NCBI GenBank assembly: GCA_049454855.1
Contig: JBMUAQ010000019.1
Location: 1 to 25,245 of the forward strand
Direction: 5' to 3'
Source of the DNA: UBA2093 sp049454855
Lineage (GTDB): Bacteria > Actinomycetota > Acidimicrobiia > Acidimicrobiales > Ilumatobacteraceae
DNA length: 25,245 nucleotides
The first letter of the stretch is position 1, and every line of letters starts with the position of its first letter. A program made the position numbers and the translations under genes. The notes under the pieces are model-generated. The model ran no database searches and had not been told where the DNA came from. It worked only from the letters and a program-made list of their open reading frames with translations. Of this stretch, positions 13,944-20,317 are shown one piece after another.

Positions 13944-14792
13944 TCAGCGTTGGCAGCGTGGACAGTACGAAGTGGATCGTCCGGCGACAACGACGCGGCG
14001 CACGGTGGAACGACCGCAGGTGAGACATCCCTCTCCCTCCCTGCCGTACACGAGATGGTTCACCTGGAACCACCCGGTGTTGCCGTCCACGTCCACGTAC
14101 TGGGTGTCCTCGAGGGTCGACCCGCCCGCCTCGATCGCCTCGGTCAGCACCGCAACCGTCTGCGCGGCAAGTTCGTCGACGTGGCGTCGCGAGAGACGGT
14201 CGACGGGGCGGTTCCATCTCATCCTGCAGCGGTGGAGTATCTCGTCGGCGTAGATGTTGCCGATGCCCGCAACCACTCGTTGGCCGAGGAGCAGCGGTTT
14301 CAGCGCTCCCCTCCTGCCGCGCAGTGCCTGCCACAGCACCTCCCCGTCGAACGGCTCCGCGACGGGATCGACCCCGAGCCGACCGAGTTCGGGCAGCACG
14401 TCGTGCTCCCGGGCCGGGTCGTACACCACCACCTCACCGAACGTGCGCGGGTCGACGAACAACATCTCGTCGACGACGCCGTCGCGCGGTGCGAGCGACA
14501 TCGTCACGTGGGTGTGCGGGGGTCGCACGGTGCCTGCGGGAACAACGAGCACGCGTCCGCTCATCCGCAGGTGGATCATCATCCGGTCGCCGGTGTCAAG
14601 GTCGGCGAGCAGGTACTTGCCCCGTCGTGACGTGCCGGTGATGGCCGCCCCCTCGAGCCCGCGCACCACTGCCTCGCGGCCGACCCTGCGCACCGAGCGC
14701 TCGCGGCCCACGGTGACCGAGACGATCCTGCGGCCGACGGCACGCGATTCGATGCCGCGCCGCACGGTCTCCACCTCGGGGAGCTCGGGCAT
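13944..14792 (-). CDS. mutM: formamidopyrimidine-DNA glycosylase (Fpg/MutM)
   Basis: 282 residues. This base-excision repair enzyme removes 8-oxoguanine and FapyG and cleaves by beta/delta elimination. After Met removal, the catalytic Pro2 and Glu3 are present in PELPEVETVRRG; the conserved Lys is in RRGKYLL (K59). The helix-two-turn-helix has GQRVVAGIGNIYADEILHR, and the C-terminal zinc finger is C256-x2-C259-x17-C277-x2-C280. ATG 14792 lies one base after the rnc stop (TGACATG), implying coupled translation. The rnc-mutM-smc order is the usual actinobacterial one. Confidence 0.98.
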   Translation of the reverse strand: MPELPEVETVRRGIESRAVGRRIVSVTVGRERSVRRVGREAVVRGLEGAAITGTSRRGKYLLADLDTGDRMMIHLRMSGRVLVVPAGTVRPPHTHVTMSLAPRDGVVDEMLFVDPRTFGEVVVYDPAREHDVLPELGRLGVDPVAEPFDGEVLWQALRGRRGALKPLLLGQRVVAGIGNIYADEILHRCRMRWNRPVDRLSRRHVDELAAQTVAVLTEAIEAGGSTLEDTQYVDVDGNTGWFQVNHLVYGREGEGCLTCGRSTVRRVVVAGRSTSYCPRCQR

Positions 14793-14793
14793 G

Positions 14794-15489
14794 TCAGGCG
14801 TCGAGCGAGTGCAGCGCGACCCGCGCCGCGACCTGTTCCGCGGCCTTCTTCGTGCGGCCGGTGCCGGTGCCGGCGACCTCCCCGTCGATCCTCACGGTTG
14901 CGGTGAACACTCGCTCGTGGTCGGGCCCCTCCCCCTCGGTGGTGTAGTGCGGGGGCGTGCTCCCGCGACGGGCGCAGGCCTCCTGGAGGGCCGTCTTGGC
15001 ATCGACGGTGTCGAGCACGGGAATCGTGCGCTCGATCTCCTCGTCCAGCATGCGGTGCACGAAACCCCGCGCGGTGTCGAGACCGCCGTCGAGGAACACC
15101 GCGCCGATGATGGCCTCGAACGCGTCCCCGAGGATGGACTCCTTGTCGCGGCCGCCGCCCGTGGCTTCCCCCACCCCGAGCAGAATGAACTCGCCCAGAC
15201 CGATCGACCGCGCACGCTCCGCGAGTGCCTGCGTGTTCACGACTGCCTGGCGCAGGTCGCTCAGGCGGCTCTCGGGATCACCCGGGAGACGGAGGTACGC
15301 GGCCTCTGCCACCACGAAGCCGACGACCGCATCACCGAGGAACTCGAGCCTCTCGTTGGAGTCCGGCTCCCCGTTCTCTGCCTGCCACGAACGGTGCACC
15401 AACGCGAGCCGCAGGAGGGAAGGGTCGGCGAAGCCGTGCCCGAGCCGGCGCATCAGTTCCGCGAGATCGGGCTCGCCGCCGCGGACCAT
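14794..15489 (-). CDS. rnc: ribonuclease III
   Basis: 231 residues. RNase III cuts double-stranded RNA and releases the 16S and 23S precursors. The signature NERLEFLGDAV, the second acidic motif KESILGDAFEAIIGAVFLDGG and a C-terminal double-stranded RNA-binding domain (DAKTALQEACARRG to GTGRTKKAAEQVAARVAL) are all present. ATG 15489 is 14 bases downstream of the acpP stop. Nothing unusual in length or active site. Confidence 0.98.
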   Translation of the reverse strand: MVRGGEPDLAELMRRLGHGFADPSLLRLALVHRSWQAENGEPDSNERLEFLGDAVVGFVVAEAAYLRLPGDPESRLSDLRQAVVNTQALAERARSIGLGEFILLGVGEATGGGRDKESILGDAFEAIIGAVFLDGGLDTARGFVHRMLDEEIERTIPVLDTVDAKTALQEACARRGSTPPHYTTEGEGPDHERVFTATVRIDGEVAGTGTGRTKKAAEQVAARVALHSLDA

Positions 15490-15503
15490 CCGGTTCCCCG
15501 CCT

Positions 15504-15770
15504 TCAGGCGCCGTGGGCGCGCATCACGTAGTCGACAGCGTCGCGCACCGTCTTCAGGCCCGCAAGCTCGTCGTCATCGAAAGCGAAACCGTCGAGCGTC
15601 GCTGAGAACTCCTGCTCGAGCGCGTCGACCAGTTCGATGAGGGCGATTGAGTCGGCGCCGAGGTCGTCGGCGAACCGCTGGTCCTCGGCGATTCCCGATG
15701 CCTCGATCTCGAGGATGTCGGCGAGGTGACGAGTGACGGTGCCGAGCACCTGGTTGCGGTCGATGCTCAT
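15504..15770 (-). CDS. acpP: acyl carrier protein
   Basis: 88 residues. ACP carries growing acyl chains on a phosphopantetheine arm attached to Ser41 in DLGADSIALIELVDALEQEF; the usual motif is DSL, here DSI. It is acidic and helical as expected. ATG 15770 overlaps the plsX stop by ATGA. Its place between plsX and rnc is that of the primary fatty-acid ACP, although I cannot exclude a specialised carrier. FakA, CoaD (CoA supply for the arm) and PlsX are encoded nearby. Confidence 0.93.
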   Translation of the reverse strand: MSIDRNQVLGTVTRHLADILEIEASGIAEDQRFADDLGADSIALIELVDALEQEFSATLDGFAFDDDELAGLKTVRDAVDYVMRAHGA

Positions 15771-16756
15771 TGTGCGGCCTCTTTCCCCCCGGTCGTTGCG
15801 GCGATGGCGTCGCGGAGCGCGTCGACCATGCCGGTCTCCACCATCTCCTGTGCGACCTTGATCCCGTTCACCATGGCCCGCGCGCTGCTGGAGCCGTGCG
15901 AGATGATGCACACGCCGTCGATCCCGAGGAGGATCGCACCGCCCGTGTTGTCGGGGTCGAACGTGGCGTACATCGGGAGCAGCGCGGGCATGAGTGCGTC
16001 GGCGTGCTCCTTGTACGCGGGGTCGGCGAAGGCGCCGAACAGCGCCTTGATGACGGCCTTCAAAGTGCCCTCGAGGGTCTTCAGCACCACGTTGCCCGTG
16101 AAACCGTCGGTGACGACGACATCCACCGCGTCGGTCATGATGTCGCGGCCCTCGACGTTGCCGATGAAGTTGATGCTCGGTTCGGCAGAGAGGAGGTCCC
16201 ATGCGTCCTTGCGCAGCGTGTCGCCCTTGCCGGGTTCCTCGCCGATGGAGAGGAGACCGACCTTCGGGCTCTCGATGCCGTAGCGCCGGCGTGCGTACAC
16301 CGACCCCATGACGGCGAACTGCACGAGCCAGTCGGCCTGCACCTCGGCGTTGGCCCCCGCATCGAGGAGCACGGTGGGGGTGCCACCGGGAACGGGCACC
16401 GGGGTGGCGATTGCCGGACGGTGCACACCCTTGATGCGTCCCATGCGCAGCAGTGCACTCGCCATGGTGGCACCGGTGTTCCCGGCGGAGATCATGGCGC
16501 TGGCCCTTCCGTCGCGCACGGCCTCGGCGGCGCGCACGAGGGTGGAGTCGCGCTTCTTGCGCACCGACGTGGCGGGGTCGTCATCCATCTCGATGACCTC
16601 CGACGCCACGATCAGCGGGAGGTCACCGCGGCCGTCGAGATTCTCGGGACCGACAAGAGCAACAGGAATGCCTGCCGCGGCCGCCGCGAGGGCGCCCGCG
16701 AGGATCTCACCGGGGGCTCTGTCGCCACCCATCGCATCGACTGCGACCGGCAACAT
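15767..16756 (-). CDS. plsX: phosphate acyltransferase PlsX
   Basis: 329 residues. PlsX makes acyl-phosphate from acyl-ACP, feeding PlsY for the first step of phospholipid synthesis. Motifs: VAVDAMGGDRAPGEIL at the N-terminus, SAGNTGATMA, LLDAGANAEV, IGEEPGKGD, FIGNVEGRDI and VTDGFTGNVVLKTLEG, then YATFDPDNTGGAILLGIDGVCIISHGSS. ATG 16756 (MLPVAVDAMGG) is 8 bases after the rpmF stop; the frame continues upstream across rpmF, but that part is not PlsX. The stop overlaps the acpP start. Confidence 0.97.
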   Translation of the reverse strand: MLPVAVDAMGGDRAPGEILAGALAAAAAGIPVALVGPENLDGRGDLPLIVASEVIEMDDDPATSVRKKRDSTLVRAAEAVRDGRASAMISAGNTGATMASALLRMGRIKGVHRPAIATPVPVPGGTPTVLLDAGANAEVQADWLVQFAVMGSVYARRRYGIESPKVGLLSIGEEPGKGDTLRKDAWDLLSAEPSINFIGNVEGRDIMTDAVDVVVTDGFTGNVVLKTLEGTLKAVIKALFGAFADPAYKEHADALMPALLPMYATFDPDNTGGAILLGIDGVCIISHGSSSARAMVNGIKVAQEMVETGMVDALRDAIAATTGGKEAAQ

Positions 16757-16764
16757 GTGCGGGC

Positions 16765-16947
16765 CTACTGCTCGACGTCGACGGCCACGCGGCCCTTGTA
16801 CCAGCCGCAGGTCCCGCAGACGGTGTGCGGGAGCTTGGCTGCGCGGCAGCGGGGGCACACGCTGCGCGACGGCGCACCGAGGCGCCAGTTCGAGGCCCGA
16901 CGCATGCGGGTCTTCGACTTCGACTTCTTCTTCTTGGGAACGGCCAC
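16765..16947 (-). CDS. rpmF: 50S ribosomal protein L32 (bL32), zinc-binding form
   Basis: 60 residues, starting AVPKKKKSKSKTRMRR as bL32 does, with the zinc ribbon C31-x2-C34 and C44-x2-C47 (CPRC, CGTC) and the GWYKGR motif. GTG start at 16947 with AGGGAG 8 bases upstream. It is placed in the usual DUF177-rpmF-plsX order. The leader upstream contains a palindrome and a competing hairpin. Confidence 0.97.
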   Translation of the reverse strand: MAVPKKKKSKSKTRMRRASNWRLGAPSRSVCPRCRAAKLPHTVCGTCGWYKGRVAVDVEQ

Positions 16948-16968
16948 CGTGGTCTCCCTTGGTTTCGA

Positions 16969-16993
16969 GGCACATGTGCCCCTCTGTGGGGGC
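16969..16993 (-). promoter_or_regulatory. rpmF leader with two mutually exclusive hairpins
   Basis: The 12-base perfect palindrome GGCACATGTGCC (16969-16980) can fold on itself, while GCCCC/GGGGC (16978-16982 with 16989-16993) forms a 5-bp stem with a 6-base loop. The two share bases 16978-16980, so only one can form at a time. They lie about 20 bases before the rpmF ribosome-binding site. A regulatory role, or alternatively binding of a dimeric protein to the palindrome, is inference. Confidence 0.35.
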
Positions 16994-16999
16994 CGGGAA

Positions 17000-17005
17000 A
17001 GGATA
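17000..17005 (-). promoter_or_regulatory. candidate -10 box of rpmF
   Basis: TATCCT on the minus strand, immediately after the 17006-17018 hairpin. It would start transcription near 16993 and place both leader hairpins in the mRNA. No clear -35 box. Confidence 0.35.
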
Positions 17006-17018
17006 GCCCGAAACGGGC
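17006..17018 (-). terminator. hairpin after the DUF177 stop
   Basis: GCCCG and CGGGC pair around a TTT loop 5 bases after the DUF177 stop, followed by the mildly T-rich TATCCTTTCC. It may be a weak terminator or attenuator between DUF177 and rpmF. Confidence 0.35.
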
Positions 17019-17023
17019 CGCTC

Positions 17024-17542
17024 TCACCCCGGGGGCTCGGGCAGGCGCCCCTTCAGGGCATCGAGGGCGGCCCAGCGGTCGTCCCCGACCTGCGGCGTGC
17101 ACCCGCACGGGGCCTGCGCGAGGTCGGCCCCGCACTGCGGACAGAAGCCCGGGCAGTCCTCGCGGCACAGCGGCCCCACGGGTATCGCCACGAGGATGTT
17201 CTCGCGCACCATCGGCAGGAGGTCGACCTGGTCGCCGCCGATCGGGTGGGCATCGGGGTTGTCGGGCACCTGTTGGTACAGCTCGTCGAGGTCGACGGTC
17301 ATGCGGTGCTCGATCGGTGCGAGGCAACGCCGGCACTCCCCGTGCCACGTGGCAGAGGCCGCGCCGCGCACGGTGATCCCGTTCGAGAGCGACTCGAGGT
17401 CGAGGTTCACATCCACCGGCACGTCGGTGATGCGGTCGTCGTCGAACACGAGATCGGCTGCGTCAACCGCGACGGCGACCTTCTTCGTGGTGCCGGGCCG
17501 TCGCAGCAGTTCGACGACGTTGACGAGGAGCGGTGCGGCCAC
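17024..17542 (-). CDS. DUF177 / YceD family protein
   Basis: 172 residues of the YceD (DUF177) family, encoded next to rpmF in most bacteria and connected in other species to 23S rRNA accumulation. Visible marks are GECRRCLAP (first Cys pair), then the later Cys cluster CREDCPGFCPQCGADL and CGC, which may bind zinc. The acidic strand pattern VDLDELYQQV between them is typical. GTG start at 17542, with GAGG 6 bases upstream and overlapping the end of the SepIVA-like gene. The DUF177-rpmF-plsX order supports a shared role in ribosome and membrane growth. Confidence 0.92.
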   Translation of the reverse strand: MAAPLLVNVVELLRRPGTTKKVAVAVDAADLVFDDDRITDVPVDVNLDLESLSNGITVRGAASATWHGECRRCLAPIEHRMTVDLDELYQQVPDNPDAHPIGGDQVDLLPMVRENILVAIPVGPLCREDCPGFCPQCGADLAQAPCGCTPQVGDDRWAALDALKGRLPEPPG

Positions 17543-17549
17543 CGTTGCC

Positions 17550-18185
17550 TCAGTGGAGGTCCTGGTCGAAGAATCCCCGACCGTGCTCCCCGAGCTCCTC
17601 GTCGCCGGTCCCTGACCCGGCAGTGTCGCCGGCGTCCGGCACCGAGGTGTCGTACATGCCGATCGACAGACGCTGACGGCCCGTGGACACTGTCTTCTGC
17701 AGCCGGTCGATGAGGATCTCGAAACTTGCCAGACGCTGGTCGAGGAAGTCCTCGGTCTCGTTGCGCAGGCGACGGCACTCCTCGTCGGCGGAATCGATGA
17801 TCTGGCGTGCCCGCGACTCCGATGCGCGCACCACCTCGGTGCGCTGCACCATCCGCTCGGCCTGTTGACGGGCGGCCGTGAGCAGCTCGTCGGCCTCGCG
17901 CTTGGTCCTGTCGAGGAACTCCTGGCGCTCCTTCAGCATCCAGCGCGCCTGGCGGATCTCCTCGGGCAACCGCTGCAGTGCGTCCTCGAGGAGCTCGATG
18001 ACCTCGTCCCGGTCGATGCGGGGCGTGCTCGAGAGCGGCACGCTCGGGGCGGTGGAGATGATGTCGACCACGCGCCGCAGGAGCACCTCACTGTCGCCGA
18101 GCCGGGCCTGGACGGGCGCCGGCTGGGGGTAGGTGTCGTCGATCAGGTCGTCGTCGAAGCTGTCGAACCGGTCGCGAGGCATCAT
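17550..18185 (-). CDS. SepIVA-like / DivIVA-domain coiled-coil protein
   Basis: 211 residues, mostly coiled coil (about 60-175) with acidic, low-complexity ends. By position between coaD and DUF177, and by segments such as RDEVIELLEDALQRLPEEIRQARW followed by Ala/Glu/Arg-rich heptads, SADEECRRLRNETEDFLDQRLASFE and the closing TGRQRL, it matches the mycobacterial Rv2927c protein SepIVA, needed for septation and polar growth. It is shorter in the central coil than that protein. The first of two ATG codons (18185) overlaps the coaD stop as ATGA. No membrane segment; it probably acts at the division site through partners. Assignment is by similarity I recall, not by a search. Confidence 0.78.
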   Translation of the reverse strand: MMPRDRFDSFDDDLIDDTYPQPAPVQARLGDSEVLLRRVVDIISTAPSVPLSSTPRIDRDEVIELLEDALQRLPEEIRQARWMLKERQEFLDRTKREADELLTAARQQAERMVQRTEVVRASESRARQIIDSADEECRRLRNETEDFLDQRLASFEILIDRLQKTVSTGRQRLSIGMYDTSVPDAGDTAGSGTGDEELGEHGRGFFDQDLH

Positions 18186-18667
18186 TTGCCCTTTCCGAGT
18201 GCGGTGCGGAGGGCCCCGAGGGCCGTCGGGTGCACCATGGACGAGATGTCGCCACCGTTGCCTGCGATGTCGCGGATGAACCTGCTGGAGACGAACGAGA
18301 GTGCCGGGGTGCAGGGCACGTACACCGTGCGCACGCCGGACACCGCGAAGTTGGTGTGGGCCATCTGCTGCTCGACCTCGAAGTCACCGGAGGTGCGCAG
18401 GCCCTTCACGATGCACAGAGCGCCCGCCTCGCGTGCCGCATCGACCGCGAGCCCCGCGAACGCACGCACCTCGACCCCGGGGAGATGCGACGTCGAAGAA
18501 CCCGCGATCTCCACGCGCTCACCGGTGGACAGGGCGCCGGAGGGCTTGTCGGGATTGTGCATGACGGCAACCACCACAGACCCGAAAAGGGTGCATGCCT
18601 GTTCGACCACGTCGAGATGGCCGAGGTGGAAAGGATCGAAGCTTCCGGGGTAGAGCACGGTGCTCAT
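18182..18667 (-). CDS. coaD: phosphopantetheine adenylyltransferase
   Basis: 161 residues. CoaD joins ATP and 4'-phosphopantetheine to make dephospho-CoA. The nucleotidyltransferase motif is YPGSFDPFHLGHLDVV with HLGH, followed by VKGLRTSGDFEVEQQMAHTN and SFVSSRFIRDIA, the counterpart of the ISSSxVRE motif. Length and motifs are normal. ATG 18667 overlaps the rsmD stop by ATGA, the classic rsmD-coaD pairing. Confidence 0.98.
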   Translation of the reverse strand: MSTVLYPGSFDPFHLGHLDVVEQACTLFGSVVVAVMHNPDKPSGALSTGERVEIAGSSTSHLPGVEVRAFAGLAVDAAREAGALCIVKGLRTSGDFEVEQQMAHTNFAVSGVRTVYVPCTPALSFVSSRFIRDIAGNGGDISSMVHPTALGALRTALGKGK

Positions 18668-19218
18668 CGCGCCTCCACGGTATCCCCGTCCCCCGGATCC
18701 CGTGCGGAACCCGTCCGTGCGAGGAACGTGACGTGGGTGCGCCCGTAGCGGCGCTCCCGCACCGCCTCCCAGCCCTCCGGCGCCTCCACGGGGCGGTCGG
18801 CCTCGGCCACCACGAACCCCGCAGTCACCGCACCGACGAGCCTGTCCCACGCGTCGAACCCGTACGGAGGGTCGGCGATCACGATGTCGGCCGCGCGCGG
18901 TGCGGCAGACACCGCGTCAGCGGCGACGATCTCCGCGCGTGCACCGAGACCGAGCGAATCGATGTTCCGACGGAGGACGTCGAGGGCGCGACGGTCACGT
19001 TCCACGAACACACAGTGCGAGGCGCCGCGCGACAGCGCCTCAATGCCCATCGCCCCGGTGCCGGCGAAGAGGTCGAGGACGACCGCATCGACCAGCAGGC
19101 CGGTGCTGCCGAGTGCGTTGAACACGGCCTCCCGCACCTTGTCGGTGGTGGGACGGGTGGCCTCGCCCGACGGGGACTCGATGCGGCGGCCGCGCAGTTC
19201 ACCGGAAACGACCCGCAT
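18664..19218 (-). CDS. rsmD: 16S rRNA (guanine966-N2)-methyltransferase RsmD
   Basis: 184 residues. RsmD makes m2G966 in 16S rRNA. It starts MRVVSGELRGRRIESP, has TRPTTDKVREAVFNAL, the SAM loop VLDLFAGTGAMGIEALSRGA and the catalytic motif ADPPYGFDAW (NPPY-type with Asp first). ATG 19218 is preceded by TAGTCT ending 7 bases away, so the rsmD-coaD-SepIVA transcript is probably leaderless. The frame continues upstream but without homology. Confidence 0.96.
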   Translation of the reverse strand: MRVVSGELRGRRIESPSGEATRPTTDKVREAVFNALGSTGLLVDAVVLDLFAGTGAMGIEALSRGASHCVFVERDRRALDVLRRNIDSLGLGARAEIVAADAVSAAPRAADIVIADPPYGFDAWDRLVGAVTAGFVVAEADRPVEAPEGWEAVRERRYGRTHVTFLARTGSARDPGDGDTVEAR

Positions 19219-19225
19219 GCACGAC

Positions 19226-19231
19226 AGACTA
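19226..19231 (-). promoter_or_regulatory. -10 box, leaderless promoter of rsmD
   Basis: TAGTCT on the minus strand, 7 bases before ATG 19218. It sits in the 18-base gap between the divergent rsmD and 60-residue Cys-rich genes and is the likely start of the long minus-strand array. Confidence 0.45.
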
Positions 19232-19236
19232 CGGAG

Positions 19237-19419
19237 ATGAGGGGCCCGGCAGAGTCGATCGTGTGCGTGGACTGCGGCGGGCCGTGCGGGCTCATCACGG
19301 CACCGCGGGAGGACGGCACGTGGCTCGTGGGGGACGTCGTGACGTACCGGTGCCGCGACTGTCTCGACAGGTGGGACCTCATCCTCGAGGAGGATGACAT
19401 CACGGACGCAACGGACTGA
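19237..19419 (+). CDS. 60-residue acidic protein with zinc-ribbon-like cysteines
   Basis: I do not recognise this family. The peptide has C10-x2-C13-x3-C17 and C39-x2-C42 (CVDCGGPC … CRDC), a spacing compatible with a small zinc ribbon, and a very acidic C-terminus (EEDDITDATD). It lies on the plus strand in a 230-base gap between minus-strand genes. The weak point is the start: ATG 19237 has no properly spaced ribosome-binding site or TAnnnT box, and GTG 19261 would be an alternative. The cysteine pairs argue that the frame is coding. Confidence 0.5.
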   Translation: MRGPAESIVCVDCGGPCGLITAPREDGTWLVGDVVTYRCRDCLDRWDLILEEDDITDATD

Positions 19420-19448
19420 CCTCCCGCCCGCGTACGGGGACGTCGGCG

Positions 19449-20270
19449 TCAGGGATGGCGCGTGTTCGAGCGGTCGAGCGGATCGAAGCGGATGCCGACC
19501 GCGGCAGCGTTCGAGATACGGGTCGGCAGCATGTTCAACCAGAAGTTGATCGACAGCCGCTTCGGGTCGCGCACGTACGGTCTCGCGGACTCCACCGCCG
19601 ACACCGTGCGCCGCGCGATGTCCTGCGGCGATGCCTTGGGGATGAGCCGCAGCATCTGGAACCTGCGCACGACCTTCTGCGTCTCGGGCGACGAGGACTC
19701 CACGTTGTCCCACATCTGGGTGTCCACCGGCCCGGGCGACAGCACGGTGAGACCGACCGGCGAGTGCTTGAGCTCGCGCCGCAGCGACGAGAAGAAGTTG
19801 AGGATGCCCGCCTTCGTGCCGCAGTACGCCGCCATGCCCGGGAAGCCGGCAGTGCCCGCGAGCGACGACACGAACACGATGTGTCCCCTGCCCCGTGCGA
19901 GCATCCCGGGCAGCGCCCGGCGCGCGAGCATGAGCGGCACCTCGTAGTTCAGCCGCGACACGGCGCGGATGGCGCGCGGGTCCTCCACCGCGAACGGGAG
20001 GGTCGTCTCGAGCCCGGCGTTGTTCACCAGCACGTCGATCTCCCCGTGCATCGCCTCGATGTCAGCAATCAGCGTGTCGACGACACTGTCGTCGGACAGG
20101 TCGGCCACCACGGCGTTGCCGCCGGTCTCGGCTGCCACACGGTGCAGCGAGTCGGGGCTGCGCGCCACCACCGTGACGCGTGCGCCGCGCCGGGCGAACT
20201 CGCGTGCAAGCGCCTCGCCGATGCCGCGCGACCCTCCGGTCACCACCACGTGCCTGTCGCGTACCTTCAT
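19449..20270 (-). CDS. short-chain dehydrogenase/reductase (SDR family)
   Basis: 273 residues, a classical-type SDR. It has the NAD(P) motif TGGSRGIG (about 11-18), ADLSD, VNNAGLE, the catalytic Ser in VFVSSLAG and Y-x3-K in AAYCGTKAG, and PGPVDTQMW after strand 6. The Arg pairs after the first strand (ARRGARVTVVARS) favour NADP(H). The C-terminal 60 residues are an extended, basic helix region. The substrate cannot be told. ATG 20270 follows a G-rich stretch (GGGGGG) that can act as ribosome-binding site. It is an insertion between rsmD and recG with no obvious functional tie to them. Confidence 0.88.
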   Translation of the reverse strand: MKVRDRHVVVTGGSRGIGEALAREFARRGARVTVVARSPDSLHRVAAETGGNAVVADLSDDSVVDTLIADIEAMHGEIDVLVNNAGLETTLPFAVEDPRAIRAVSRLNYEVPLMLARRALPGMLARGRGHIVFVSSLAGTAGFPGMAAYCGTKAGILNFFSSLRRELKHSPVGLTVLSPGPVDTQMWDNVESSSPETQKVVRRFQMLRLIPKASPQDIARRTVSAVESARPYVRDPKRLSINFWLNMLPTRISNAAAVGIRFDPLDRSNTRHP

Positions 20271-20300
20271 GGCCCCCCGATCCGACGCCGTCCCGGGCGA

Positions 20301-20306
20301 ACGGTA
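20301..20306 (-). promoter_or_regulatory. candidate -10 box of the SDR gene
   Basis: TACCGT on the minus strand in the 47-base recG-SDR gap, giving a leader of about 24 bases that includes the G-rich ribosome-binding site. Confidence 0.35.
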
Positions 20307-20317
20307 GCCGAGCCCGG

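Noticed and set aside
15504..15770. Specialised ACP of a polyketide or peptide pathway because of DSI instead of DSL
   Set aside because: Its place in plsX-acpP-rnc is that of the housekeeping ACP and no biosynthetic genes are nearby; Ile after the Ser is a conservative change.
19420..19448. Bidirectional terminator between the 60-residue Cys-rich gene and the SDR gene
   Set aside because: Only a 4-bp CCCG/CGGG stem can be drawn and there is no T-run on either strand, too weak to call.
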